This document shows, in pieces, positions 1 to 14,202 of a stretch of DNA of 64,000 bases. This stretch comes from Taeniopygia guttata (Eukaryota > Chordata > Aves > Passeriformes > Estrildidae). The notes below the pieces were generated by a model. The model was not told the DNA's origin. It did no database searches and saw only the letters and a list, made by a program, of their open reading frames with translations. Each line of letters opens with the position of its first letter. Position 1 is the first letter of the stretch. Both the position numbers and the translations under genes were made by a program. Where the stretch lies: positions 65,529,014 through 65,593,013 of the forward strand of contig NC_133063.1 of NCBI RefSeq assembly GCF_048771995.1, given 5' to 3'.

Positions 1-1759
1 CTGAAATGCCCCACAGATGCAGGAGATTGGCAGAAACCCAAAACAAGAAGATGTGGAAGAACACATCAGTACTGGGTGAAGGTCTCTAGCTGAGAGAAGG
101 CATGCTCTACACATGTAGGGCATGAGCAATCATTGCACACTTTGTACAAGCCCACACGAGCCAGTGCACACAGTTCTGTATGTACCAAGTTTACTGAAAA
201 CATTTGTCTCTATTATGTAAGATTTCAGCTCCAGACTGTTTGGGTTTTTTCCAAATAAAATGGTAGGGCAGCTTGAAATCCACCTTAGCTATAATAAATT
301 GCAGAAGTTTAATGTCCAGTACTACATGCAGATGTTGTCAGTGCCTGTAACTCATCTTTTCAGTCACCATGGTGATGGGTCATGGTAATATCCCAGAAGT
401 TATGTATGCTTCCCTATAGCCAAAAAGTAACTATGCTAATAAAATACTTCTTCCTGGAAAATCTGATTAAGTAAATGTCTTTCCCTGCAGTGATTGCTCT
501 ATGAAATCCTTTGAAATAAAAATTTTTACAATTTAGAGGCCTGTAGAGTTCTTTAGATGATGTTTCCCTTTGGCAGCATCTGCACTTTTCTGAAAAGGTT
601 TTTGGGTGAAGTGAACCATAAGATTGCTCCAAAGTAAACATTAATCTCTAGCTAGAAATGGCCTCATTACTCAGCAGGTTGTACATTCATTACTGGTTCT
701 CGCGTGGAGATCTTGCAGAGTCACCTGGAGCCTCGTCTAAGTGTTTTAGCATTGGTGAAAATGGGTATTAATGATTGGACCTAATAGGGCCACATTGTAA
801 GATTTGATTTGAATGCCACTGAGTAACTGGGCCACCTGGAGTTGACCTGCCTGAAAATGTCAGCACAGCATGTGACTATTGAGAGGGTTAGGCGCTGCTG
901 TTTCGATTAGTCATTTTATGACTCTGTCCCTAAATCCATCCATTCAGCCTTTTTTGGGCTTAAAGCCAACCCCAGCTGCTCAGGCTGGGAACTGCCTTCT
1001 CTTAGGAAGACCAAAGGAAATTATTTGTGCTGTGTCTATTTGAATCAAAGATCAGCAGGGGAGACTTTCCTCCTGTCACAAGTGAGTTCAAGGCTCAAGT
1101 GGGTGACAGGCAGGCCACCACTGTAGCTTATAATGACTCCAGTTAAATCCCCAGCCACATAATTTAACTGCAAGTTAAATTAGGATATTGTACAAAGAGG
1201 GTTCCAGATGTGGTGTCTTGCTTTCTTAAAATAATCTTTAAAAAGCAGTCACATGCCTAAAGCTCTATGATGTGGTAAAACTTTTCTGTCAAGCCATGAC
1301 AGGTACCAATGGACTATGCTGGATCTGAATGCAAATCTGACTCCAACTCTAACACTTAAGAGATGCTGTCTTTTGAGATAGCCATCTCTGGAGTCATCCT
1401 GTTTATTCAGAAGTGGAGTTTCACACTAAATACAGAGATCAAAATTATTAATGAAGTGAATTCTTTTAATTGCGTGAATTGTGGTGACTATTTTCAGGAA
1501 AATGTAGTAATCTCCACTTTTCAGCAATAAAATCCATACAATCTGTGTCTGATTATAGAATTGAAGGATAATTCAAGTCATAAGGGATCTTCAGAAGTCC
1601 TTAAAGCAAATTCCTGCATAGAACGAGTCAGCAATGAGGAGAAACTGGATTATACAGGATTTGTCATGTTACTTCAATGTCCACAGTCTTTGCAAGAGTT
1701 TTGATCCTTGCCCTTACCTTCTTTCCTCCTGCGCAGTCTGAGGACCACACACATCAAGG
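1..1759. other. Intergenic, no gene recognised
   Basis: AT-rich avian spacer far downstream of CRHBP. Only short chance open frames. No exon of AGGF1, the expected next gene, could be recognised. Confidence 0.6.
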
Positions 1760-1819
1760 TGGTTGAACTTGATGATCTTGGAGGTCTTTCCCAACCTTAA
1801 TGATTCTATGATTCTATGA
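1760..1819 (+). mobile_element. CR1 LINE 3' end fragment
   Basis: The sequence GGTTGAACTTGATGATCTT... leading to CCAACCTTAATGATTCTATG and ATTCTATG is the standard CR1 3' terminus with its octamer tail. Only about 60 bp remain. Confidence 0.85.
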
Positions 1820-1861
1820 GAGTCTCCCACGTGTGCGCCAAATAATGTGAATATATGTTTA

Positions 1862-1879
1862 ATATATATATATATATAT
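1862..1879. repeat. (AT)n dinucleotide repeat
   Basis: About nine AT units, directly left of a possible LTR end at 1880. Confidence 0.9.
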
Positions 1880-2350
1880 GTTAGGAATGGAGTGTGAGCT
1901 TAGACAAGTCCTAGCTTAGGCTCATATTTCTAGCAGTAACTTTATTTGAGACAACTGCACACCAAATTGCTCTTGCTCACAAGTTCTTAAGGTTGGCCAA
2001 TTAGATCTATTATAAAATGAAATATATATTGAATAAACAAGATTAACAGACAAAAGACTTTAACAGACTATTTACTACACAGGATAAACAAAAGAACTAC
2101 TAGTACATACATAAAGAGTGCATGATAAAGGTACCTATATTACAGCTAGCAAAGAAATAGCATAGACTTAAGAAATCAATGTAACTTACCACTGAATTGA
2201 TGATGGAGCACATGATTTTCCTTTCACTCAGTTCCCAGAAAAGTAACTCAAGACAGGTGTTCCCATTTTGAGGATAGGTCCCCACACATTTCCAGAGAAC
2301 GTGCAGAAGACTTCTGCATTGTGAAAGTTCTGTGTATCTTTTATAGTTTG
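1880..2350 (-). mobile_element. Possible degenerate LTR, minus orientation
   Basis: On the minus strand an AATAAAG signal (about 1945) is followed 60 nt later by an end in CCATTCCTAACA, the layout of an LTR polyadenylation region and terminus. The 5' end, target duplication and family could not be defined, so the right boundary is arbitrary. Confidence 0.3.
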
Positions 2351-4162
2351 TGAAGTGAAGTGTTGGTCAGTCAGAAATGCAAGACTTACCTCCCTTCAAT
2401 TTGCTCTCAAGGCAAGAGATAACTCATGACTGAAGAGCTGTTCAGCCTGGGTTATCTCACCAGTTAGCAGATTTAGGTGAGAGGGAAAATGCCCTGAGTA
2501 ATTGCACCAGCTTTTAGACAAAACAGATAAGCTCTTCTGTGGTAGAGGGGAAGTTCTGCTACAATATATTAGAAAAATACCAGAAAACGGACCCCAAAGT
2601 GCCTCTGTATTTGTTCACACCTTATTAAATTGGTTCAGTTCATCCTTAGTTCTGATTCTTGTGTGACCATCTTTCTTCAGCATTCAACAGGATGTCACAG
2701 AGTAATGTTTAATTTCTGCATTAAAAACATTAACAAAAATGTGTAATATTTTTGCCACATAGGTGTCACTATAATAAGAATATCTCAAAAAATCATTATT
2801 TTATACACAGCAGAATTATATTTCTGAGTTGCACACTAGACACAGGTCTGTTTCAATTGCCAGCTCCTCACATATGTATTTTTCATGTTCACAAATACAA
2901 ACTTCCTTTTTTTGGTGTGTGATAAAAGATGTCTGTTGTTGATACTACAGTCCCGCTTGTCAGTTGATTACAAGGTTGTATGAATTTGCTACGCTATTCC
3001 AGTGCACCATTAATTTTCCTTGGAAAGATCTTAAACAGATGATCTTACTCATTTAGGCACTCAGAGAGATATCTCCATTTATTAATCTGTGAATGATATA
3101 CCTTTAATGAAATACCAGCAGAAACATTTCCAAGTCATCATCACTCCTCCTGTCTGTGCAGGAATTGATCTTTGACCAAAATGGAGAATGAGCTCCAAAC
3201 TGAAGCAGCCTGGGTGCTCTCTCCTGCTTCAAAGATGCCTTCAAAGACTTGGCTTGCAGACACTTGCAAATAAGTAGTGTTAATGCTGGAAGTTACCAGC
3301 TCTGGAAGTTAGGAGAAAGCAGTCACACAACTTCTTTTGCCTATTCTTCAGATTCTATTTACCAAGCAAGCTCTCATCTTGGGCTGAAAGCATGACTCAG
3401 AACCTATGTGAAAAAGTATTTCAAGAAGCTCATGAGTCTTAATCATTATCCTCCACCAGATGTCAGGGAGCTCTTAAAGTTTTTCAGAGACAAAACTCCA
3501 GATTTTATTCATCTGCTCAGGACTAATTAAAATATGGTCTGGACAAGACAAAAACGTATGTTGAATAACTTAGCACAGAAAAAAAAAAAGTGATAGCAAG
3601 ACAACTGTGAAACAATTAGCACCCTGCAGGCCACAAACACTCAGAGCTGCTGTTGCCATCCTTTTGCACAGTAATGTTAACAGGCAATCTTTTTATCTCT
3701 GTGTTTATAGGGAATGACTATAAATCATGCCATTACTTTTAATATCTAGCTACAGGCCCCAAAAATCCATTTTGGACAACCAAGGCTGAGCTGATCTGTG
3801 TTGGTAGCCTTTGCACAACTTTGGTGCATTGTGGTGCAGGCTGGTATGAAGAAGTGTTGTAGGTTTGTCACAGCGCAAAAGAAGATGGTGTTTGTCATCC
3901 TTGCCTAAAGGCAGGAAATGCAGAAACAGCATTCAGAAAAAAGGGAACAATTGCTGAAACAATTAATCTAGAGGAGTTGCATTCAAAAACAGAATAATGG
4001 AGGGATTGTTTTTCTTTAGTATGAGTTAAAGAAGAGGCTTTTGTCTTTAATTGTTAGTGCTAAATTCAAAAAAAACACATTTTAATGAACACCTGAGAGA
4101 GCAATAGTCATAATAGAAATCTTTGCATAAAATCTAGCTTCTAAGTGTAGAAATATAAAAAG

Positions 4163-4547
4163 TTTTTTAGCCTGGAGAAAGGGAGGCTCATGGGACACTT
4201 TATCAGTCTCTTCAGCTATCTGAAAGAAGATTGTAGCCAGGTGGGTAGTGGCTTTCTCCTAAGTAAGAAGTAATTGGATGAGAGAAAATGGCCTCAAGTT
4301 GCACCAGGGGAAGTTTAACTGGATATTAGATTTTTTTTTTTTTTCTTGGAAAGAGTAGTAAAATATAGAAACAATCTTTCCAGGGGAGTGGTGGAGTCAC
4401 CATCTCTGGAAATATTTAAAGGACATGTAGATGTGGCGCTTTGGTATGTGGTTTAATGGTAGACTTGGCCATGCTGGGCTAATGATTGAATTTCATGATC
4501 TTAAGGGTCTTTTTCAACCTAAACAATTCCATGATTCCATGGTTCTA
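4163..4547 (+). mobile_element. CR1 LINE 3' region
   Basis: Starts TTTAGCCTGGAGAAAGGGAG. It continues with the GGAGTGGTGGAGTCACCATC segment and ends TTCAACCTAAACAATTCCATG then ATTCCATGGTTCT. This is the full CR1 3' UTR order with heavy divergence and an internal T-run at about 4331-4344. Confidence 0.9.
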
Positions 4548-5780
4548 AATAACTATTCAAAGTTAAAACAATCTGTATTATTCCATACAGTGGGCTAAAA
4601 AAAGAAATATAAATCACAGGGGATTCACGCTGAAATTTCATTCCGGTGACTCAGATACTTGTTTCCAGAAGAAACCCCATACATAAAATGCATGATAAGA
4701 GAAATAAACGAATCATTTTTAAAACCTGTAAATTGTAGAGACTCATTTCCCGCTCCTCCCCTTATCTGCTTCACCAATGCCATCACAAAGCTATCAGCCA
4801 GCAAGCAGAGCAGGTAGCACTGCAGAAAATATGTGCAAGGAATTGGGAAGCAGGTACTATGAAAAGATGTCATTATGCTATATAAAAATATAGCATATTT
4901 TTTATGCTTTTGGGACATTCATATTAAAATGACAGCTGCATCCTAAGAAATACAGGATATTTTTCTAAAATGTGGAAGTTAAAAGTTTCTCTGCAAGATT
5001 CTATCTAATCCTGAAAAACACAGGCTTGATTCCTAGACTAGCTGATGGACAGTTGTAGTTTTCCAATTTGTTTTATTGAATGGTAAGACTTTGGCATAAA
5101 AGAGCAAAAATGGAAGACTAATTTGGTAGGTCTTGGGAAAAGCTGGTGTGAGGGCCAAAAAAAGGAAATGAAGGAAAAGCTCTGCATTCCTGATGTGAGT
5201 GCTGGACCTTTTTATTTGGATTCTGACTGATGAGATTTCATACTTTCTACATGATCTTTCTCCTTAAAGTACAAATTGTTAAACCTAAAGGGTTCAAAAG
5301 GCAAAAAATTACGTCTTCCACTGTTGTGATATATTTAATTATGTGAAGTTACAGCCTTAGCAATTAGTTGACAAAAATACAATTTTTAGAGCTTTTCCTC
5401 TGGATTTTTTAATGGAACTAAGGATGTTTGTTTTTTCTTTAGTTGTTTAATTACAAAAAGCTTTGGGAGATGTTCATCAAGAGAATGATTATTTGGAATA
5501 TGCATTTTTCTTTTGAATCATTTTTTCAAGGGAAACTTACATATATCTTTCCAAAACACATCTCATGTTTCCCATGGGGAAAGGTTCACAGCTGCGTGTG
5601 CTGCCTCTACAAAATTGCTTGTGTTTGTCTCTTTAGGGAACTAAAACCGAATAGATAAATTTCAAGGATATATGTGAATATCAATAAATATTGGCCTGAT
5701 TTAGGGGTTTTGCCTGCTGAGATAAACAGCAGATATATAAAACCCCAAACACTATGAACTAATAAACATTTAGACTCATG

Positions 5781-5828
5781 AACATTTGAGCGAATTCAAG
5801 AGACAACATTTGAGAGAATTCAAGAGAA
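5781..5828. repeat. 24-bp tandem duplication
   Basis: Two adjacent 24-bp copies of AACATTTGAGNGAATTCAAG plus AGA(C/A), differing at two positions. Confidence 0.9.
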
Positions 5829-6832
5829 GTGGGCTTATGTCATACTTGCAGGGTTTTATTTAATTTCAGTCCTCATCTGTTCTTGATTCTTCAGAGAATC
5901 CAAAGACATCAGCTTGGATCTGTGGGCTTTGTTATACATCCAGCTAACTGATTAATCTGAAATTGGAAGCGCTTTTTGGTTGAGTCATAACCTCCAAAGG
6001 CACTTCTTCTGCAATGCCAACAAACATTTCCACCTTCAGCATGCAACCACATAATACCATAACACTGTGAACCTCCTGTTTGGGTCTGTCTAAAATTTTC
6101 TGGCAATAGCTAGGGAAAAAAAACAAAAGAGGTTGCTTTTATTCTGCCTCATTTTCCTGTTCTGCTGTACAGTGTTGCCTCGGCGTCACTGGGTAGTGGG
6201 AAGTAAGCAAGTGAGATCTCCAGTACGCCATCCCAGGTGAGACACTCACTGAAGACCTTTCCCAGCAGAAAAGATGCATTTCAAAATGTTTTTCCCTAAC
6301 AGCTGCTTCTGCTGTGATGCAGCCAGGCAGAAGCTTAGGTAGGTGTCTGGACCAGTCACCAGTGCCTAGCATTGCAGGAAGTCCCAGCATTTGCCTATGC
6401 TCCCCCGGAGGGGACTTGTGCTTACAGCCATAGGCGTGTCCGAGGCAGGGGCAGCTGCAGCGGCTCTCAGCCTAGGGGACCATGCTGTTTGTGCTGTGAC
6501 TGGAGGCCTGCCTCACTTGCCAAGGGGAGCCAGAAAACTCCCATGGACCTGGGGAGGCTGGGAAGAAGCTGGGAAGTGCAGTTATTCTCAGCTCTCAGCA
6601 GCTGCCTCCACCATCCCTAATTTCTTCAGCCTTGACTGTCTGTTTATTAAACCAATTTAATTTAGCATTAAAGCATAACTAATATTAAGAGCCATTTCCT
6701 TTGCAGAAGGCTGCAGGTCCCAGAAGTTATCTGACTTGAAGAAGCATGATTCTGGAGCTGAAAAACCTCTCCATCACCATGGGCTTCTTGCAACATGCAA
6801 AATTTGGTTTGCAACTCAGGAAGGTGAGGTGG

Positions 6833-7089
6833 TGTCACCCTTGCTCCAAGAATGACACAAGAACAGACAAGAGACCAAATTGCAAGAGGCGAAAAAGAAG
6901 CTTTAATACAAAGGATTCTCCAGTTTATATAGACTGATATGATACATTCTATTTGATTGGTTAGTTAATAAAAACATCTTTCTCACATACCATCCTGGAG
7001 AAGAACAGAAAAACAAAGTGGAAAAACACCACCAGATTGTTTATACTAACAAGTTATCACATTCTTATAACCCCCTAAATATTCTCACA
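6833..7089 (-). mobile_element. Solo LTR of an avian endogenous retrovirus
   Basis: Read on the minus strand it begins TGTGAGAATATTTAGGGGG. It then carries a CCAAT box (ACCAATCAAATAG), a TATA box (CTATATAAACTGG), a polyadenylation signal (TATTAAAGC) and a T/C-rich R-U5 (GGTCTCTTGTCTGTTC), and ends near GGTGACA. About 257 bp. That order of promoter and polyA elements is diagnostic of an LTR. No internal retroviral genes flank it. A target-site duplication was not evident, so the ends may be off by a few bases. Confidence 0.75.
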
Positions 7090-10000
7090 AGCCACTATGA
7101 GAAATGATTGCCTTGTCTCTGCCCCTGACCAGGCTGGCATCGACAAGGTGTTGATTGGAAAGAGGATAAAATGGCTCTTTTCCCATCACTAATATCAAGG
7201 TCATGGCTAACATTTCCTTCTCCATGATTATGGCTTACTTGTCTGCAATTTATTGTCTTGGTCTGCTCCAGAACTATTATAATGGTGATTTCTGTTACTT
7301 TATTAGTGACTCAGTGGCTTTAAAATGAGACTTTTACAATGATGTTATACTAGTATCTAATGGAAATGTTTTAGTTGAAATCCGAATCATGTTGACATTT
7401 TAACTCCACCTCTGACTCAAATAATTAATACATTAAATGGGCACTGAAATATCATGAACAACCAGTTTTGAAGTAAAGTATCTTAAATTGAAAAAAAATT
7501 AAAGCTAATTGAACATGACATATCCTTCAGAAATTTGGAGTAACAGCTCAGATGCACTGAATACCAACCCCCTTCCTTCTCCCGAGCACAAAAAGTATTT
7601 GTTTCTTTTAAACATCAAAATGTCATGAATGTGCCTTTCAACCACATTTGTTAAGGAATGCACTGAGCGGTGGTTGGAAGTAAACATGAGTTTTAAATGG
7701 TCTTAATTGTTTATCCTGCCCATTGTACAGTCTTGGAGCTCATTCACCCCAAATGGGAAAACAAGCAACAGTTATTTCCATGACTCACCAGCATTCAGAA
7801 AAAAAAAATATGGAGTGTTTCGATATTAATCTGAGATTTTCTTTCTCCTTGAAGTAAAAACATATTCATAGCCAGTAACAAACACTTTAGTCAGCTCTGG
7901 TCATAAAGGACTAGTAGCAATGGCATTCAGGAGCTCAAAATGTTGTCACTGCAGTTGGCTCTCTCTGTTCTTGTATCCCAGTCTTGCTCCTTGCCATGTA
8001 ATGGATAAGACATAATCAAGTTTTTCAGTGAGAGAAATAGATTGCTCTCTTCCTTTTAAAGTTAAATAAGATTTAGGGGATGGAATAGACATCTTTACTG
8101 GCTTTGTAATTTGAAAACAACTGCTATTAATGAACAGCTTTCTTACAAAACACACAAGCCACTTTTCATTCCCATTCCTCTACTACCAATGCAGTAAAAG
8201 GCATCTGAAATGTCAAGAATGGTTTTCATTTAATCAGTGTTAACATTTATACATCAGTTGAGGGATTTATTAAGGAACTGTCTCTAGAGGAAAGATGAGG
8301 GAGGCAGCTGATGCATCCTTTTGACTGTGAAGCCTTAGAAAAGACAAACATGCAGACACCATGAGAGGGAAAAACAGCAAAGACAGAAACCCCAGTTCCA
8401 TTTCCAGCATCTCTTATTCTTAGCTTAATTGCAAACAAAATTCAGGTGTAAAGCATTCAAACCTGTTTTTCTGACTTTCTCTGGTATCACAGGGTTATAT
8501 GGACTTTTAAGTTCACCCATTTTATGGATTTCTGGGTCAAAAGCTTGGCTCACTGGCAAAAGATCTGAGCACTAGGACATGGTCAGAAGAACAAGAAAGT
8601 CAACTAATGCAATAAAGAAAAAGGATCTATGATGAGAGAGGACACTCAGATCTCCCACCCCATTTAGGACACAGCTGCCTCTACAGGAGCTGGCAGCATC
8701 TTGCTGAACACCGTGGCCAGTTCTGGATGGTTTCCATATTGTCACTGAGGCCACCCCAGTCTGGGAACACCCAGGCCATCTGGGCCTCTAGGTCTTGGGG
8801 CTCGGTGACCTCTCCAGAGCATATGTGGTACCCCCCAGCACATTCAAATATAAGCTCCATATATTATAATTCATATATATATATGTGACATCAGCTTCTG
8901 CAGCATTCTCAGAAAGTCCGGTGTAAAGGCAGCAGCAGAGGTGGGGCAGCATGGAGGTAGCACCCTTGGTTGAGCTCAGCTGGATGACATCTTCCAGCCA
9001 TATGCTTGTTGTCAATTTTAATATTGGAAATGTTAGTTTGACCAACAATCATAATGTGGTTTTACAGCTCTTGTCCCTTGTGTTCTACTGCTGTCTGATT
9101 TTTGGCAGAGTTAAGTTAGTCACATGCAGGCTGATCTATGCTGCCTGGAAGAAACAGCTCTCTGAAACATGCCCAGGTTTTGTAAGGATGGGATCTGGTA
9201 CAGAACAGAAGCTGGCAGCAGGTCTACACTTGCCCAGACTGATGGTTTGTCAGCTCTTTTTGGTTGCTGGCACCCTCTGGTTAAATGAAATAAATATTTC
9301 CAGTGAATCTCAAGAATTAACATCCAGGATAACAAATCTTTGCTATCCCATTAACATATCCTCCTGCTCTATGAACTGAACTGACAAAAAAAGGAGGAAA
9401 TTACTTATTTGTGTTTTGATCTCCCCAAAACAGCTGTATTTTAGCATACAGTTTTGACCCAAAGATTCTCTCAACTTGCAATTACCATACTTGATGCATG
9501 CAGGCTCATGCTGCGGCTTAGAATAACTCTATATTATCTACTTGAAGCCTCTTTGCTATTAAAGTCCTGTACCACTTCCAGTTCCTATACAAAAAGTACT
9601 ATCTCCTTCTATTTTATGCAAGTATCAGTAAAAATAAATGGATGGAAAACCCTAATATCACTACAGCTGAAACATGATCTCAGTATGTATCCCTGCAATC
9701 ATTCTCTCCACCAGCATGGACGGAAGAAGGGTGAGGGATTTTGGATCCTTGCCAGGATCCCTATTAAAGGCTAATTTATTCTTCATTATTTAATAGACAA
9801 TGTTGAAAACACAAATATCAGTGGGATAAAAAATGGTTTATGTAAGAAGCAGTGGGGAAACTGTGGTAAACCAAAGGTAAGACTAATCCCCTAACAGAGA
9901 GGAGTGAGTAATCACAGCTGAGTCAGACAGAGCAAGGTTTCACTGGGTGCTGAGCGCGTCCATGAAGAGCTGAGAATTTCTGTTCCTGTGACAGTGGTCA

Positions 10001-11009
10001 CTACAGGTAAGGCACAACCTATGTGAGCACCACAACAATTTGGAGAAGACAAGCGAAAGGGCTGCTTGAATTTTGAGTGAAACTGGACCAAGTGGCTTTT
10101 TACTCTCTGTGTAATGAGAATTACCACTGAGCAATTCATTACTGAGGGTAAAAATGCTCCATGTCAGTCCTGCAAAAAAAACCAAAGAAGAATCATTACT
10201 CTGCATTTCTTTAAAAAGGCCAGATAACCTTTTCAAGAGTGCTATTAAGCCAGGAACAGCATGATCTAGAACACAAGATGTATTTTCAATGCTCAGCTAA
10301 GATCATGCCACTTTATAGCTCTTGTTAAAGGTGTGCAACATCAGGAGAGAATTTAGTATGCTATTTCTCAGGGGAGCCATTTGCCTTATGGTATTTGCAG
10401 CTTGCATAAATAGAGGATGAGAGGGATGTTGATTCTGAGTCTTTTTCCTAAGTATTAGTACTGAAGAAAACAAAACCGGTGGGTGGCTGAGCCCCAGGGT
10501 GTGCTCAGAAAGTTGCAAAGGGAAATCGTCTCTTTTAACATATCCATTTGCAAACTTCTGTCTAATGGGTTGTCCCTGGAAAGTAAAGGTGTGTTCCAAA
10601 GCAATATCAGATCCTTAGCAGGCTGTTGTCTCAACAAGCTGGGAAGTCTCAGGCTGTTCCAAAAAGGGAGATTGTGTTTCCACTCTCCCCCAGCCTCAGT
10701 TACTCATGCCTTGCCCGGAATTGCAGTGGCTCGCTGAGTCCTTTGCTAAGCTGCACTGTCTCACTGGCTTGCCAGGGAATAATGTGACAGATTCTCCATG
10801 TCAGTGGCACAGAAGAAGGTCAGACACACTGGAGAAGCCAGAAGGAAGGAAGAGGAGCACATGAGTGGTGTGACTCCAGCCTCAGTCATTAGCATCCTCT
10901 GACATTCCAGCAGAGCAGACAAAATCTACTCTTTTTATGGTTTCTTTTATTTTTAAAGAAGTAAACAGCTTTAGACCTTCCCTTCTCCCTGTCTCCACCA
11001 TCGTGAGGG

Positions 11010-11025
11010 ATGATGATGATGATGA
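11010..11025. repeat. (GAT)n trinucleotide repeat
   Basis: Five GAT units followed by GATATG. Confidence 0.9.
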
Positions 11026-12844
11026 TATGAACAAAACTTACCTGCTGGCTTCATTTGCTAGTGTGTCTGTGTAGGCTTCTAGCACCTCTCCTTGGATAGT
11101 CTGGGGTCTGTGTGCTCCCTGGCAGAGTTGGGGTGCTCATTTACCTTCATGATTCTTGAGGCTTATCTAGTCTTGAAAAAGTAAAAGGGTGAAAATAAAT
11201 CATGCTACAGATTTCAGTCAGATGTTCACTTCTAAGCACAGGCTTAACAAATAATGCTCTATCAGTATCAATGCACATCAGTGACCATATTGTTCAGACT
11301 TGCATTTGGGAGTACTTTCCAATTAAAGGCAAATCACTGAAAGAGACTTCCAAATTGGTTTCATTGAAGAAGAAGAAATGAAGGGAAGCTGCTTGAGATC
11401 TGACAATAGCTGAAGTGATTTGTAAGCATGAAGCATGCAAGATAACATTTAATTAACAGTGGCAAAAATAGAACATCACTTTGAATTTACGTAAGTTCTC
11501 TTGTTCTACATATGAGCAATGCCCTTTCTTTAAGTTCCTCTTTTCAGAAAAATGTATTAACCCTCCATTCCTGTACATGATACACCAGTCACAGGTTGGG
11601 CAGCATTTCCCCTCCCTTTATTAAAGATTTCAATACTGACATGTAGGGTATCCAGACAGTATGTTTCAAAAAATCTCAATGAAATAGTTTTCCCTAAAGC
11701 AGTGAAAATGACTGTTTGTAAAGTAGAAGTTACAAATAAACCCTTGTATCTAACTGTGCAGAGACTTGTTTGTTAGCTGCTGCATGAATTCGAAACATCT
11801 CTGTGGCTTAATCAAGTATTATGTCCAGAGCATATGGAGCAGCTGGGATGCCTGCAACTCAGGTGACAATCCTGGCCCCTGATCAGCAGAGCCAAACAAA
11901 TAGGGTTTTAGTGCCAGTTTCCTGATCCATTTTGGATGCCTGCTGTTCCCAGGCACTGGCTTTGTCACTGCTGACCGATGAGAAGTCCCTGACACTGTGG
12001 ATGACTCCAATTACTCAAAGAGACAGATCTTGGGAGAGTCTTGGCTCAGAGCATACCTGCCAGCCCCATCATTACTCCCTTGATTCCTATGAATGGGATC
12101 CCACAGCCTCTATTCAGCACACAGTGTGACAGTGTTGCTGTCTGCATCCAATTTCCATCCTGCATCAGTATGTCAGTGTTGAGACACCACTGAAATGGTC
12201 ACTAGGTTTGCTCCAAAACCCCCTCCCACCCCTCTGGCCTGCTGCATCTCCCTTTTCAGTGGAGCTGGGCAAGCTGCCTCTCTAAGGACACTGTCCTTGC
12301 CCACCAGCTTTGAGAGTCTGTGATGGTAGGCTGGTGACAAAACAGCAGCTGTTTAGTAGGACCCACGGTGCTGGACAGTGTGCTTGCCTTATTCACTGCT
12401 TCTCACAATTCCCTTGTGATGGAGAGGGTGTTTTTAGACCTAGAATACAATTGCAGGGACCATATAAGGCTGAGCAGCCAGGTTATGACCTCCCTGACAA
12501 TGGAGAACTCCACCCTTCACTGGCTAAGACCCTGAGCAGCTTGGTGCTACTATGGAGCAAGTACCCAGATGATCTGCTGAGTCCTCTCCAGACAGAACAT
12601 CTCTGAGGGGCTGGGCACTGCAGTGAGCACACAGCTCAGTGGCATTTGAACACACTTGGTTTTACTCCACTTTTGAGTTTTGCAGATTTACAGCATATTA
12701 TACTACACCTCTGTAAATTAGAAAAAATCAAAGAAACCATATCCCAGTATGAAAACCAACAGTAGTTGTAGTTATAGTAAGCTGTACAGAAATTAGTAGT
12801 TAACTCGTTAGTAACAAATAACTAATTATGCATGGCAATTAATC

Positions 12845-12915
12845 AAATCTACAGGAAATACGAGCATAGGTATGAAATATCTACAAGAAAAATCTATAAG
12901 AAACACGAGCATGAG
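12845..12915. repeat. 45-bp period direct duplication
   Basis: AAATCTACAGGAAATACGAG and AAATCTATAAGAAACACGAG recur 45 bp apart, each followed by CAT(A/G)(G/A)G. Two diverged copies. Confidence 0.75.
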
Positions 12916-14202
12916 TTCTATTTCTGCGATCTTATTATTCAGAATTAAGCTGTGCTCCAGTTTTTGTGACAGTTGTTTTGGAGCTGTTGGCAGAAGTGAT
13001 GGCTTTTCAATTATGGTGTCTCCTAATCGTAGCCCTGGGTTATGAGGAACCAGCTTGGTATTTTCTAAATTATTTTCCTTTTTGCATTTGATCCAATGCA
13101 GGCTCCAAAATCTACTTGACTTTGATGTGTCCTCTATAAAGTATGCAAATACATGCTTGTCAGAACTTTCCCCTTCTGCTCCACTTTTCCTTAATAAGAT
13201 GGTAAGAACAACTGATCAAATCAGCCAAGAGATGGGAACACACTCTGATGGATCATGCTCCTTAATTAGGCTGGTTTTGGATAAGAGCAAGCCACAACCA
13301 CTGGGACAAATCCCTCAGGATTCAAGCTAGTTCATTCTTCATTTTTGATAAGATCTTTTGAACAACATTGCCACAGTATCCTCACCCCCCCACAAAATGG
13401 TACCTGTAGAGATTGACAACTCAGATGGGCTGGGAATGAGCAGGTTTCATATTTTTGTAGTCCCTATTATCTGTGTTCAATCTAACCAGATTATGGTAGT
13501 ACACATAGCGCAATTTCCATGTTTTGTGAATAATCTGTTTCTAACATGACAAATAGCGTATTTGGACAGGTAGGGCTGATATAGCTGTAGTGACAAATAG
13601 ATCAGCCAAAAGCAATCTCCTTCCAAAAATAGCTACATATTTGGATGTAATGAGATGATAAATGTGGGTGTCATTTGCATTATGAATGGACTTTATTATG
13701 CAGGAATGGCTCTATGAAGCTTTCCAGATTTACTTCTTTTCTGCCTCTTATTTTGAGGATCCAATTCTTCCTGCTTCTAAGCAGGTCTTTTTTATTTTTT
13801 GTCATCTCATCTACTTAAAGGAGTGTACTTGAACAGGAGTCTTTTTTCACCAATTACTCTAGTAATATTGCTTCTTCCCAAAGCTTCAGCTCAGCCCTGG
13901 AGCTTGCAGCAGCATGAAGACAAAGGTTTTTTAGTACAATAACAAACAGCCTACACGTTCCCAAAGGTGAAGTTGTAGCTTTACTGATTAAACAGTCAGA
14001 CACCATGTTGGGTTACCACTTCATTTGGGATACTTCATTTTTGGCTTCCAATTGATTGTTGTATTTGGCAGGACTGAAGGACGATTTACTATAGATCAAA
14101 TTCAATTATGGCAGTGTAAGAAACATACCTTATCAATCTTATTTGCCTTGCAAACTGGCCAAATTTCCAAACTGAAATATTTTTAAGAGAAACCAAAAAC
14201 TT

